Shown: positions 24,896 through 33,679 of the stretch, piece by piece
How positions within the stretch are numbered: the first letter of the stretch is position 1
How the letters are laid out: each line of letters begins with the position of its first letter
Assembly: GCA_963848045.1 (NCBI GenBank)
Contig: CAWKCC010000004.1
Location: forward strand, 372,001-436,000
Reading direction: 5' to 3'
Length of the DNA: 64,000 nt
Source of the DNA: CAVUAT01 sp963848045
GTDB taxonomy: Bacteria; Actinomycetota; Thermoleophilia; Solirubrobacterales; 70-9
The notes under the pieces: generated by a model
The model's database searches: none
Seen by the model: the letters and a program-made list of their open reading frames with translations, nothing else
Told to the model about the DNA's origin: nothing
Made by a program: the position numbers and the translations under genes

Positions 24896-26941
24896 TTGAG
24901 CACCCGAATCGGAGTGGATGTCGGCGGCACCTTCACCGACCTGATCGCCTACGACGCCGCCACGGGCGAGGTGACGATCACCAAGAGCGCCTCGAGCGCG
25001 GACGCTCCCGAGCAGGCCGTCATCGCCAGCGTCTCGGGCGGTGTCCCGCCTGAGGTGATCTCGGCCTCCGAGTACTTCCTCCACGGCACAACCGTGGGGC
25101 TCAATGCGCTACTGCAGCGGTCCGGGGCCCGACTCGGGCTGCTGGCCACCGCCGGCTTTCGGGATGTGCTCGAGATCCGGCGCGGAAGCCGCGAGGAGAT
25201 GCTGAACCTCTGGTGGCGCCCCCCGGAACCCCTCGTACCCAGGGAGCTGCGAATCCCGATCGGGGAGAGGATTCGCGCCGACGGTACCGTCCAGTCCGAG
25301 GTCCCGGAGGCCGATGTGGGCGCGGCTGTCGAGGCCTTCGAGCGCGCGGGTGTGGGGGCAGTGGCCATCGCTTTCATCAACGCCTACTGCAACCCCGACA
25401 ACGAACTCGCGGCCGCAGAGGCGCTGCGACGACACGGATTCAAGGGAGAGATCTCGCTCTCCCATCAGGTATCGGGCGAGTACCGGGAGTTCGAGCGCAC
25501 TTCCACAACCGCGATCGATGCATACGTCCGAGGGATCGCCGGCGGCTACCTGGAGCGGCTTGGATCGGGGCTGAGGGAGGCCGGTTGCAAGGGGGACCTG
25601 CTGCTGATGCGCTCCGGAGGCGGTGCGATGAGCTTCGAGGAGGCCGCGGCCCGTCCCTTCGAGACGATCATCTCGGGGCCAGTGGCGGGGGTCGAGGGCG
25701 CTGCGAGCCTTTCGCGCGAACTCGAGATCAACCAGGTGATCGCGGCCGACGTCGGCGGTACGAGCTTCGACGTGTCGGTCGTGCTCAACGGCCGACCGCA
25801 GGCGATGAACGAGGGAGAGGTGATCGGCTTCCCGGTGCAGGCCCCCTGGGTGGACGTGCGCTCGATCGGGGCTGGAGGCGGCTCGATCGCCGAGATCGAC
25901 GCGGGGGGTCTGCTTCGGGTCGGTCCGCGCAGCGCCGGCTCAGCCCCTGGCCCGGCCTGCTACGGCCGTGGCGGGACCGAGGCCACGGTCACCGATGCCG
26001 CCTTCTCACTGGGGATGCTCGGCGAGGGACGGCTCGCCGGTGGACTTGAGCTCGACGCCGCCCGAACCCGGGCAGCTCTGGAGGCGCTCGGGTCGGCTCT
26101 TGACATGCGTACCGAGCGGGTGGCGCAGGGAATACTCCGGGTCGCTTCCGCACACATGGCCGACGCCATCCGCGAGATCACGGTCGAGCGGGGACTCGAT
26201 CCCCGGGATGGGGCGCTGATGGCCTTCGGGGGGGCCGGCGGCCTGTTCGCGACCCTGCTCGCGAAGGAATCGGAGATCCCGAGAGTGGTGATCCCTCCGT
26301 TCAGCGGCAACTTCTCCGCCTGGGGGCTCCTTGGCGCCGATGTCACCCAGACCGCAGCCCAAACGATGATCGCGCCCCTGACCGACGAGAGCACAGGCAC
26401 GGCCGAGAAGGTGCTCGGTGACCTCCTCGCCGAACTTCGAGGCCGGCCGGGGGGGAGAAGCGCGGACAACGGGGCCGCGCCAGAGGCCGCGCTCGACCTC
26501 CGCTACGAGGGCCAGGAGTACAGCCTCACCGTGCAGGTGCCGCTCGCTGCCGGAACGATCGACGCCGACACCGCTCGGGTCGCCCTCGCATTCGAGGAGC
26601 AGTACGAGAGGATCTTCGGGCACCGCATGCAGGAGCGAATCGAGATCGTCGCCGTTCGCGGAACACTTCGAACCGCGATGCGGGAGCGGGTCGATCCGCC
26701 AAAGCCCAGGGCCGATGGCGAAGCGGACACCAAGCCGATTAGCGCCTACTCCTTCGCCGAGGAAGACTGGCTCGAATTCCCGCTGGTGGACCGAGCATCG
26801 CTGCCCCTCGGCGCGACGTTGACCGGGCCCGCCTTGATTGCCGAGGAGACCGCGATGACCTACCTCGACAGCGGCTTCGGCGCCACCGTCCACCCGAGCT
26901 CATCGCTCATGATCGAACCCGCCGGTGGCCATCGTGCCTGA
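24896..26941 (+). CDS. hyuA: Hydantoinase/oxoprolinase subunit A
   Basis: A 681-residue HyuA-type protein of the ASKHA fold. GVDVGGTFTDLI at the N-terminus and ADVGGTSFDVSVV near 285 are the two phosphate loops, and LRSGGGAMSFEEAAARP lies between. With HyuB it makes an ATP-dependent amidohydrolase that opens cyclic amides such as N-methylhydantoin or 5-oxoproline, or a related carboxylase. TTG 24896 has AGGGAGAGG upstream. Its end overlaps the HyuB start by 17 bp. Confidence 0.9.
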   Translation: MSTRIGVDVGGTFTDLIAYDAATGEVTITKSASSADAPEQAVIASVSGGVPPEVISASEYFLHGTTVGLNALLQRSGARLGLLATAGFRDVLEIRRGSREEMLNLWWRPPEPLVPRELRIPIGERIRADGTVQSEVPEADVGAAVEAFERAGVGAVAIAFINAYCNPDNELAAAEALRRHGFKGEISLSHQVSGEYREFERTSTTAIDAYVRGIAGGYLERLGSGLREAGCKGDLLLMRSGGGAMSFEEAAARPFETIISGPVAGVEGAASLSRELEINQVIAADVGGTSFDVSVVLNGRPQAMNEGEVIGFPVQAPWVDVRSIGAGGGSIAEIDAGGLLRVGPRSAGSAPGPACYGRGGTEATVTDAAFSLGMLGEGRLAGGLELDAARTRAALEALGSALDMRTERVAQGILRVASAHMADAIREITVERGLDPRDGALMAFGGAGGLFATLLAKESEIPRVVIPPFSGNFSAWGLLGADVTQTAAQTMIAPLTDESTGTAEKVLGDLLAELRGRPGGRSADNGAAPEAALDLRYEGQEYSLTVQVPLAAGTIDADTARVALAFEEQYERIFGHRMQERIEIVAVRGTLRTAMRERVDPPKPRADGEADTKPISAYSFAEEDWLEFPLVDRASLPLGATLTGPALIAEETAMTYLDSGFGATVHPSSSLMIEPAGGHRA

Positions 26942-28634
26942 TCGCGTCGACACCATAACCACGGAGGTCGTCCGGCACAGCCTCCACTCGGCGGCCGAGC
27001 AGATGAAGCGTGCGCTGATGCGCACCGCGTTCTCGCCGATCATCTACGACGTCCTCGACTTCGCGGTGGCGATCTACGACCGGGATAAGCGCCTGCTCTC
27101 CCAGGCGCCTGGGCTCCCGAACTTCCTCGGCACGATGGGCTACTGCGTCGAGGGCGCGGTCGAGGCCGTCGGCGAAAAGGGCCTGGTAGACGGCGACATC
27201 ATCCTCATCAACTACCCCTACGTGACCGGATCGCACCAGGAAGACATGGCGGTGGTCTGCCCGGTCTACCTCGACAGCGACGAACTCATCGGCTTCACGG
27301 CGGTCAAGGCGCACTTCCTCGACATCGGGGCCAAGGACTACTTCTGCAGCGATACCGTTGACTACTTCCAGGAGGGAACCGTATTCCCCGGGGTGAAGCT
27401 CTATGAGGCCGGCGAGTTGCGCGAGGACATCTCGCGGATGGTCACCGCCAACTCGCGGGTTCCCGGTGCAGTCGCCGGCGACCTCAACGCCGAGGTGGCC
27501 GGGGCGCTCGCCGGCGCTGCCGCGCTGCGCCGGGTCGTCGAGCGGCACGGGAGCGAGACGTTCGCAGCCGCGGTGGACGAGATGTATGACCGTGGCGAGG
27601 CGGCCGTTCGCAAGTTCATCGATGAGATCCCGGACGGCGAGTACACCGGTACGGGCGAGATGGACGGCGATGGGGTCGCCGAAGGCCGGATCCCGTTCAA
27701 GCTCCAGGTCGTCGTTTCGGGCAGCGACGTCACCGTGGACTACCGAGGCACACCCGATGCTCGCGAGGGGCCGGTCAACAGCCCTCTCCCCTCCACCGTC
27801 TCGGCCAGCCGAGTGGCGATCACGATGCTCGCCAGCGCGACTGATCCTGGCGGGGAGGGCCATTTCCACGAGGGCCACTTCCGGCCGATCCACGTCATGA
27901 CCCGAGAGGGCTCGATGTTCCATCCTCTCCCCCCTGCCCCCGCGTTCTTCTACTACATGTCCGACTACCAGGCGATTGAGGTGATCTTCCGGGCTGTCGC
28001 CGACGCTCTTCCGTCTGCCGTGCCCGCCTGTAGCGGCGGCGACGTGACAACGCTCATCTGGTGGGGGGAGCTAGCGGACACCGGCGAGGCCTGGGCCGAC
28101 GGCTCGGGCAATCCCGTCGGACAGGGGGCCACCGCGGTCGACGACGGCCCGAACGCGATCATGCACCATGGCGAGGCCGGAACGCGAATCACCCCGGTCG
28201 AGGTCTGGGAGGCCAAGAACCCGTGGATCTTCGAGCGCTTCGAGCTGCGAGTCGATTCCTGCGGTCCGGGCCGGCACCGCGGCGGCCTGGGCGTCGACAT
28301 GTTCTTCCACATGCTCGACGACTGCTGGCTCACCTGCGGGGTGGAGCGCACGCAGAACAACCCCTGGGGCCTGCTCGGCGGCGGCGAGGCGAAGCCGAAC
28401 CGCGCCGCGATACGCCATCCCGACGGCTCCCGAAAAACCCTGACGAAGGCCACGGGGGAGAAGATCCCCAAGGGCGCCACCTTCGAGCTCTCGACCGGCG
28501 GGGGCGGCGGCTACGGCCCACCTGCAGAGCGTGACGCCGAGGCGATCGCGGCCGATGTCCGCGCCGGCTACATATCGGAGGCTCATGCACGGAAGCACTA
28601 TCCGCAATACGAATCGTCGGATCAATCCGGCTAG
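26925..28634 (+). CDS. hyuB: Hydantoinase/oxoprolinase subunit B
   Basis: A 569-residue HyuB-type protein. The N-terminus (ITTEVVRHSLHSAAEQMKRALMRTAFSP) and DGDIILINYPYVTGSHQEDMAVV are typical, and the C-terminus ends in the Gly-rich ELSTGGGGGYGPP. It pairs with HyuA as the second subunit of an ATP-dependent cyclic-amide hydrolase. It overlaps hyuA by 17 bp, so translation is coupled; GTG 26934 is an alternative start. The M20 genes beside it could handle the N-carbamoyl product. Confidence 0.9.
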   Translation: MAIVPDRVDTITTEVVRHSLHSAAEQMKRALMRTAFSPIIYDVLDFAVAIYDRDKRLLSQAPGLPNFLGTMGYCVEGAVEAVGEKGLVDGDIILINYPYVTGSHQEDMAVVCPVYLDSDELIGFTAVKAHFLDIGAKDYFCSDTVDYFQEGTVFPGVKLYEAGELREDISRMVTANSRVPGAVAGDLNAEVAGALAGAAALRRVVERHGSETFAAAVDEMYDRGEAAVRKFIDEIPDGEYTGTGEMDGDGVAEGRIPFKLQVVVSGSDVTVDYRGTPDAREGPVNSPLPSTVSASRVAITMLASATDPGGEGHFHEGHFRPIHVMTREGSMFHPLPPAPAFFYYMSDYQAIEVIFRAVADALPSAVPACSGGDVTTLIWWGELADTGEAWADGSGNPVGQGATAVDDGPNAIMHHGEAGTRITPVEVWEAKNPWIFERFELRVDSCGPGRHRGGLGVDMFFHMLDDCWLTCGVERTQNNPWGLLGGGEAKPNRAAIRHPDGSRKTLTKATGEKIPKGATFELSTGGGGGYGPPAERDAEAIAADVRAGYISEAHARKHYPQYESSDQSG

Positions 28635-28898
28635 GAGCCAGCTTGTCTGATTCGGTCAACAAACTCGGCGACGCTCGTGCCTGCATGTCTCCTCTCCCTA
28701 CAGGCATCGCGTCGCTGACAGAGAGCGGGAACTGAGTGCCCGCTCTTCATCGCCCGGGCGCCGTCGGCGCTGCCGCCTAGTCCAGCGTCGACGGACAGCC
28801 CGGGTAGAAAAAAAGCACCCTGCGGATCCGCAGCGGCCTTCGGATGCGCTTAGCGCTGAGCGCCCGCGGCAAGCGCTTGGGCGCAATCGCAAACGAGG
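28635..28898. other. Intergenic stretch with tRNA terminator
   Basis: 264 bases after hyuB. Apart from the terminator at 28808-28833 nothing was recognised. Apparent peptides here are translations through tRNA-His. Confidence 0.5.
28808..28833 (-). terminator. Rho-independent terminator of the tRNA unit
   Basis: On the minus strand the palindrome CTGCGGATCCGCAG is followed after GGTGC by seven Ts (28814-28808). It lies about 65 bp beyond the 3' end of tRNA-His and would end a tRNA-Arg/tRNA-His transcript. Confidence 0.65.
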
Positions 28899-28972
28899 GG
28901 TGAGCGACCGGACTCGAACCGGCGACCACCTGGACCACAACCAGGAGCTCTACCAACTGAGCTACGCCCACC
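28899..28972 (-). tRNA. tRNA-His (GTG)
   Basis: Cloverleaf read on the minus strand: acceptor GTGGGCG paired with CGCTCAC (one G-T), D-arm GCTCAGTTGGTAGAGC, anticodon arm CTGGTTGTGGTCCAG with anticodon GTG, and T-arm GGTTCGAGTCC. The extra G at -1 that marks tRNA-His is encoded (28972) and faces C73. CCA is not encoded. Confidence 0.97.
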
Positions 28973-29026
28973 AGGACTGACCCCAATCTAGCGGGGCGGG
29001 GCCGGGTGCGGGCGCGGCGGCGGAGG

Positions 29027-29100
29027 CGCCCCCGGCAGGATTCGAACCTGCGACATCCGGCTTAGAAGGCCGGCGCTCTATCCAGCTGAGCTACGGGGGC
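29027..29100 (-). tRNA. tRNA-Arg (TCT)
   Basis: Minus-strand cloverleaf: acceptor GCCCCCG/CGGGGGC, D-arm GCTCAGCTGGATAGAGC, anticodon arm CCGGCCTTCTAAGCCGG with anticodon TCT, T-arm CAGGTTCGAATCCTG, discriminator G. CCA is not encoded. It lies 54 bp upstream of tRNA-His in the same orientation. Confidence 0.97.
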
Positions 29101-29160
29101 TCGGGTGGCTCAGCGTACCGGCGCCCGCGCCCCCCGCAGCGCCCGCGGATGACCGGCGGC

Positions 29161-30537
29161 TCAGGCGGTCGAATCCTGGCCGGGGATCCAACTCGTCCCG
29201 GCCAGCGGGACCTTGGACATCGCCGAGGCCTCCAGGGTGAGGGCGACCATGTCCTCGGGCTCGAGATTGTGGAGGTGCGACTTGCCGCAGGCGCGGGCCA
29301 GGGTCTGGGCCTCGAGCACCATCGCGCGCAGGTAGTTGGCGATCCGGCGGCCGCCCAGCTCGGGGTCGAAGCGGCTCGCGAGCTCGTCGTCCTGGGTCGA
29401 GATGCCGACCGGGTCGCGGCCCTCGTGCCAGTCGTCGTAGAAGCCGGCCGAGGTGCCCATCTGCTCGTACTCCTCCTCGAACTCGGGTGCGTTGTCGCCC
29501 AGCGCGACCACCGCGGCGACGCCGATGGAGACCGCGTCGGCGCCCAGGGCCATCGCCTTGGCGACGTCGGCGCCCGAGCGGATGCCGCCCGAGACGATCA
29601 GCTGAACCTCACGGTGCATGCCGAGCTCCTGCAGCGAGGCGACCGCCTGCGGGATCGCGGCGAGGATCGGGATGCCGACGTGCTCGATGAAGACGTCCTG
29701 GCTCGCCGCGGTCCCCCCTTCCATGCCGTCGAGCACGATCACGTCGGCGCCCGCCTTGACCGCCAGGGCGACGTCGAAGTAGGTGCGGGTGGCGCCGACC
29801 TTGACGTAGATCGGCTTCTGCCAGTCGGTGATCTCGCGCAGCTCCTCGATCTTGATCTCGAGGTCGTCGGGACCCGTCCAGTCGGGGTGCCTGCAGGCGC
29901 TTCGCTGATCGATCCCCTTGGGCAGGTCGCGCATCTCGGCGACACGGTCGGAGATCTTCTGGCCCAGCAGCATGCCGCCGCCCCCGGGCTTGGCTCCCTG
30001 GCCGACCACGACCTCGACCGCGTCGGCGCGCCGCAGGTCGTCGGGGTTCATGCCGTAGCGCGAGGGCAGGATCTGGTAGACGAGCTTGGAGGAATGGTCA
30101 CGCTCCTCGGGCAGCATGCCGCCGTCGCCGGTGGTGGTGCTGGTCCCGACCGCGGTGGCGCCGCGGCCCAGCGCCTCCTTGGCCGGGGCCGAGAGCGCGC
30201 CGAAGCTCATGCCCGCGATCGTGATCGGGATATCGAGCTCGACCGGGTGCTTGGCGAAGCGGGTGCCCAGGGTGACGTCCGTCGCGCAGCGCTCGCGGTA
30301 GCCCTCCAGCGGGTAGCGCGAGACGCTGGCCCCGAGGAAGAGCAGGTCGTCGAAGTGGGGCACGCGGCGCTTGGCGCCGAAGCCGCGGATGTCGTAGATG
30401 CCCTCGCGCGCCATGCGATGGATCTCGTGGATCGCGTTGCGGTCGAACAGCGCCGACTCGCGCAGCCCGGGGCGCCAGCGGCCCGCGAGCCCGGGCTTGA
30501 AGCCCTCCTGCTTGGCGAGCGCGTCGAACTCGGCCAT
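29161..30537 (-). CDS. mgsC: N-methylglutamate synthase subunit C (glutamate-synthase-like FMN domain)
   Basis: A 458-residue stand-alone FMN domain of the GltB type (GlxD/MgsC). PITIAGMSFGALSAPAKEALGRGA, TGDGGML, VEVVVGQGAKPGGGGML and VIVLDGMEGGTAA are the core motifs of the FMN/substrate site. Full glutamate synthase would need N-terminal amidotransferase and C-terminal GXGXG domains in the same chain; here they are separate proteins encoded upstream, the arrangement of N-methylglutamate synthase. In that enzyme it joins methylamine and glutamate to make N-methylglutamate. Its ATG overlaps the mgsB stop (TGATG). Last gene of a four-gene unit with gmaS. Confidence 0.88.
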   Translation of the reverse strand: MAEFDALAKQEGFKPGLAGRWRPGLRESALFDRNAIHEIHRMAREGIYDIRGFGAKRRVPHFDDLLFLGASVSRYPLEGYRERCATDVTLGTRFAKHPVELDIPITIAGMSFGALSAPAKEALGRGATAVGTSTTTGDGGMLPEERDHSSKLVYQILPSRYGMNPDDLRRADAVEVVVGQGAKPGGGGMLLGQKISDRVAEMRDLPKGIDQRSACRHPDWTGPDDLEIKIEELREITDWQKPIYVKVGATRTYFDVALAVKAGADVIVLDGMEGGTAASQDVFIEHVGIPILAAIPQAVASLQELGMHREVQLIVSGGIRSGADVAKAMALGADAVSIGVAAVVALGDNAPEFEEEYEQMGTSAGFYDDWHEGRDPVGISTQDDELASRFDPELGGRRIANYLRAMVLEAQTLARACGKSHLHNLEPEDMVALTLEASAMSKVPLAGTSWIPGQDSTA

Positions 30538-31241
30538 CAGTAGTCGCCCGCGTTGTCGATCTGGAAGTTGTAGAGCCGGCGCGCCGAGCCGTAGCGGCGG
30601 AACTCCGAGAGCTCGGCGTCGGCCTCCCCCCTGGCCAGCAGCTCCGCCAGCTCGCTGCGATGCTCGTCGCGCATCTCCTTCTCGACGCAGTCGGCGCCGA
30701 GGCCCGCGACCTCGCCGCGCACGTAAAGGCGGGCCTCGTAGATGGAGTCACCGAGGTCGGGACCGGTGTCGCCGCAGACGACCAGCGCGCCCTTCTGCGC
30801 CATGAAGGCGCCGGCGTGGCCGATCGACCCGTGCACCACTATGTCGACGCCCTTCATCGAGATCCCGCAGCGCGCCGAGGCGCTGCCCTTGATCACCAGC
30901 GTGCCGCCCCTCCCGGTGGCGCCCGCGGCCTGGCTCGAGTCGCCCTCGATCACCACGGTCCCCGACATGATGTTCTCGGCCACTCCGACCCCGCAGTTGC
31001 CATGCACCCGCACGGTGGCGAGCTTGTTCATGCCGGCGCAGTAGTAGCCGACGTGCCCGTCGATCTCCACCTCGATCTCGGCGTCGAGGCCGACGGCGAC
31101 GGCGTGCGCGCCGTCGGGGTTGGTGATCAGCCAGCGCCCCGGGCCGGCCTCGCCGGCGTCGTGCAGCCGCTGGTTCAGCTCCCTGACGGTGGTCTCGGCG
31201 AGGTCCACCGACTCCGGGGCGAGCTGCTCGGTCGCGCTCAC
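30537..31241 (-). CDS. mgsB: N-methylglutamate synthase subunit B (GXGXG domain)
   Basis: A 234-residue single GXGXG beta-helix domain (GltB3/GlxC/MgsB). Repeating glycine turns are visible in GNCGVGVAENIMSGTVVIEG, GATGRGGTLVIKGSASARCG and GSIGHAGAFMAQKGALVVCGD. In glutamate synthases this domain spaces the amidotransferase and FMN domains. GTG 31241 overlaps the mgsA stop (GTGA), and the stop overlaps the mgsC ATG, so the three subunits are translationally coupled. Confidence 0.87.
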   Translation of the reverse strand: MSATEQLAPESVDLAETTVRELNQRLHDAGEAGPGRWLITNPDGAHAVAVGLDAEIEVEIDGHVGYYCAGMNKLATVRVHGNCGVGVAENIMSGTVVIEGDSSQAAGATGRGGTLVIKGSASARCGISMKGVDIVVHGSIGHAGAFMAQKGALVVCGDTGPDLGDSIYEARLYVRGEVAGLGADCVEKEMRDEHRSELAELLARGEADAELSEFRRYGSARRLYNFQIDNAGDY

Positions 31242-32146
31242 GCCACCCTCGCCCGCTGCCACGAGTAGACGCGGCCGGGCTCGGGCTCCCAGAGCTCGGC
31301 TTCCTCGGCGCCCGGTAGACAGGCGATCGCCCGGTACTCGGAGGCCATCGCGACCCACTCGTCGGTCTCGGCCATCACGGCTGGCTTGCAGGCGATCGGG
31401 TCGCGCAGCACCGCGAAGCCGTCGGCGGTGCCGACCGCGAAGGTATAGAAGCCATCGAGGTCGGTGAGGCATCCCTCCAGGGCCTGCTCGATGCTGTCAC
31501 CGCGCGCCAGCCGCCAGGTCAGATAGCCCGCCGCCACCTCCGAATCGTTGTCGGTCTGGAACTCGATCCCCTCGCGGCGCAGCTCGGCGCGCAGGCGGTT
31601 GTGGTTGGAGAGCGAGCCGTTGTGGACCAGGCAGAGGTCGAGCCCGGTCGAGAAGGGGTGCGAGTGCTCGGTGGTGACGCGGCTCTCGGTCGCCATCCGC
31701 GTGTGCCCGAGGGCGTGCGTGGCCGAGATCCCGGCGAGGTCGAAGCGCTCCACGAACTCGCGCGGGTCGCCCGCCTCCTTGTAGATCTCGATCCACTCGC
31801 CGACGCTCATCACCCGCAGCTCGGGGTGGTGACGGGTCAGCCAGGCGCCGACCGTGTTCGCGTCGCCCTCGACCACGAACAGAGCGTGCGAGGCCCGCCG
31901 CTCGGGCTCTCCGACCTCGCCGAACTCCTCGGCCAGCTCACCGGCGAGAGTCTCCCACGGGTAGTTCGCCTCGGGCGAGAACAGCGAGACCTTGCAGGCG
32001 CCGGCCGGCGCCGGGTCGCGGTAGAACGCGACCCCCGCGCTATCGGGCCCGCGGGTGGCGAGCTGCGAGAGCATCTCCCCCAGGTGCGAGCCGAGGCTCT
32101 CCTCGATGCCGCTTGACTTGCTGAACAGGCCGGCGATGCCGCACAC
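31238..32146 (-). CDS. mgsA: N-methylglutamate synthase subunit A (class II amidotransferase domain)
   Basis: A 302-residue Ntn-type class II glutamine amidotransferase (GlxB/MgsA). It begins MCGIAGLF, so Cys2 becomes the N-terminal nucleophile after Met removal. HTRMATESRVTTEHSHPF and CLVHNGSLSNHNRLR form the glutaminase pocket, and NDSEVAAGYL follows. In the methylamine pathway this subunit would release methylamine from gamma-glutamylmethylamide, made by the GmaS encoded 15 bp upstream. A glxBCD-type glutamate synthase is the alternative reading. Confidence 0.87.
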   Translation of the reverse strand: MCGIAGLFSKSSGIEESLGSHLGEMLSQLATRGPDSAGVAFYRDPAPAGACKVSLFSPEANYPWETLAGELAEEFGEVGEPERRASHALFVVEGDANTVGAWLTRHHPELRVMSVGEWIEIYKEAGDPREFVERFDLAGISATHALGHTRMATESRVTTEHSHPFSTGLDLCLVHNGSLSNHNRLRAELRREGIEFQTDNDSEVAAGYLTWRLARGDSIEQALEGCLTDLDGFYTFAVGTADGFAVLRDPIACKPAVMAETDEWVAMASEYRAIACLPGAEEAELWEPEPGRVYSWQRARVA

Positions 32147-32161
32147 GTGTGAACCTCGCCC

Positions 32162-33532
32162 TCAGTAGAGCTGGAGATACCGGTCGATCTCCCACTGGGT
32201 GATCTGCTCGTGCGCCTGCTGCCACTCGTGGCGCTTGCAGCGGATGAAGTAGTCGACGTAGTCCTCGTCGCCGACCGAGCCGAGGGCCTTGCGCATGACC
32301 TCGTCGGTCTCGAGCTCGCGGGTCGCGTCGAGCAGGTTCGCGGGCAGCGTCTCGATGCCCATCTTCTCTCGATCCTCCGCGCTGGTCTCGTACATGCTGC
32401 CGGTGGCGGGCTCGCCCGGGTCGATGCCGTTCTCGATCCCGTCGAGGCCGGCGGCGAGGATCGCCGTGGCCGCCAGGTAGGGGTTGCAGGAGCCGTCGAC
32501 CGTGCGGTCCTCGACCCGGCCCGAGTCGGGGATGCGGAGCATCATCGTGCGGTTGTTCCAGCCGTAGGCGACGTAGGCCGGCGCCCAGGTCGCTCCGCTG
32601 GTCGGGGCGCCGATCACCAGGCGCTTGTAGGAGGAGACGGTCGGCGCGGTCACCGCGATGTAGGCCTTGGCGTGCTTCTTCAGCCCGCCGATGAAGTTGT
32701 AGCCCTGCTCGCTCATGCCGAGCCCCCGCGGATCCTTGTCCTTGTCGCCGAGCAGCACGTTGGTGTCGCCGTCCCAGAGGCTCATGTGGAAGTGGCAGCC
32801 GTTACCCGTCAGATGGGCGAACGGCTTCGGCATGAAGGTCGCGATCATGCCGCGCTCCTGCGCCATCGCCTCGACCATGTAGCGGTAGAAGATCGCCCGG
32901 TCGCAGGAGATCAGCGCGTCGTCGAACTGCCAGTTCTGCTCGTACTGCCCGTTGGCGTCCTCGTGATCGGTGGCGTAGAGCTCCCAGCCGAGCGAGTTGA
33001 CGTTCTTGACCACCTCCGAGACGAAGTCGAAGTTGCGGGTCAGCGCCCGGATGTCGTAACAGGGCTGCTCGAGCGTGTCGAGCGGGTCGGCGAGCTCGAT
33101 GCCGCCGTCCTCGGTCTTGCGGACGAGGAAGTACTCGAGCTCGATCCCGATCTTGAACTGGTAGCCCATCTCCTCGGCGCGCTTCAGCTGGTTGCGCAGG
33201 ATCGTGCGCGGGCAGTAGGGCCAGGACTCACCCTCGACCATGGCGTCGGAGGCGAACCAGCCGACGTTCGGCTTCCAGGGGAGCTTGGTGAACGAGCTCA
33301 CATCCGGCATCGCGATCAGGTCGGGGTTGTCGGGCGTCTGGCCGATGTCGCCGGCCGCGTAGCCCGCGAACCCGGCGCCGTCGGTGAACAGTCCCTCCAG
33401 CTCCTCCGCCGGGACCAGCTTGGCGTTGGGCTTGGCGTTCATCTCGACGAACTGGGCGAACAGGAACTCGATCCCCTCTTCCTTGACCGCCTTGCGTACG
33501 TCGTCCTTCGTGGGCCTCTTGTCATCGCTCAT
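32162..33532 (-). CDS. gmaS: Gamma-glutamylmethylamide synthetase (glutamine synthetase-like, GlnT type)
   Basis: A 456-residue glutamine-synthetase-fold protein of the GlnT/GmaS branch. GIELEYFLV carries metal Glu residues, NGCHFHMSLWDG the ATP/metal His-rich motif, and NNRTMMLRIP and SCNPYLAATAILAAGLDGI the glutamate site. In methylamine users of the N-methylglutamate pathway this enzyme ligates methylamine to glutamate with ATP. The assignment over a plain glutamine synthetase rests on the contiguous mgsABC and the divergent mgd genes. First gene of the gmaS-mgsABC unit; two inverted repeats lie upstream. Confidence 0.85.
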   Translation of the reverse strand: MSDDKRPTKDDVRKAVKEEGIEFLFAQFVEMNAKPNAKLVPAEELEGLFTDGAGFAGYAAGDIGQTPDNPDLIAMPDVSSFTKLPWKPNVGWFASDAMVEGESWPYCPRTILRNQLKRAEEMGYQFKIGIELEYFLVRKTEDGGIELADPLDTLEQPCYDIRALTRNFDFVSEVVKNVNSLGWELYATDHEDANGQYEQNWQFDDALISCDRAIFYRYMVEAMAQERGMIATFMPKPFAHLTGNGCHFHMSLWDGDTNVLLGDKDKDPRGLGMSEQGYNFIGGLKKHAKAYIAVTAPTVSSYKRLVIGAPTSGATWAPAYVAYGWNNRTMMLRIPDSGRVEDRTVDGSCNPYLAATAILAAGLDGIENGIDPGEPATGSMYETSAEDREKMGIETLPANLLDATRELETDEVMRKALGSVGDEDYVDYFIRCKRHEWQQAHEQITQWEIDRYLQLY

Positions 33533-33537
33533 GCTGG

Positions 33538-33550
33538 ATGTATCTCACAT
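33538..33550. promoter_or_regulatory. Inverted repeat next to the gmaS start
   Basis: ATGTATCTCACAT has 4-bp arms ATGT/ACAT and ends 6 bp before the gmaS start codon. It shares CTCACAT with the repeat at 33600-33616; a repressor bound here would block the unit. Confidence 0.35.
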
Positions 33551-33599
33551 AAGGGCGGGGTCGGCAATGGCGCAGGGTGCCAGAATCTGGCCGCACGGT

Positions 33600-33616
33600 A
33601 TGTGGAAAGCTCACAT
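33600..33616. promoter_or_regulatory. Inverted repeat upstream of gmaS
   Basis: ATGTGGAAAGCTCACAT has perfect 5-bp arms ATGTG/CACAT with a 7-bp centre. It sits 68 bp before gmaS and 64 bp downstream of the R2lox stop. It could be a site for the GntR regulator of this island. Confidence 0.4.
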
Positions 33617-33679
33617 CCCGGCCAGCTGAGATCGTCACCCGGCGGTGGCGTCAAGGCCCCCGCCGGCGCCACCGGGGCT

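Noticed and set aside
28777..28986. Short membrane-like ORF across the tRNA-His region
   Set aside because: The hydrophobic part (VAQLVELLVVVQVVAGSSP) is the translation of tRNA-His, a common false gene.
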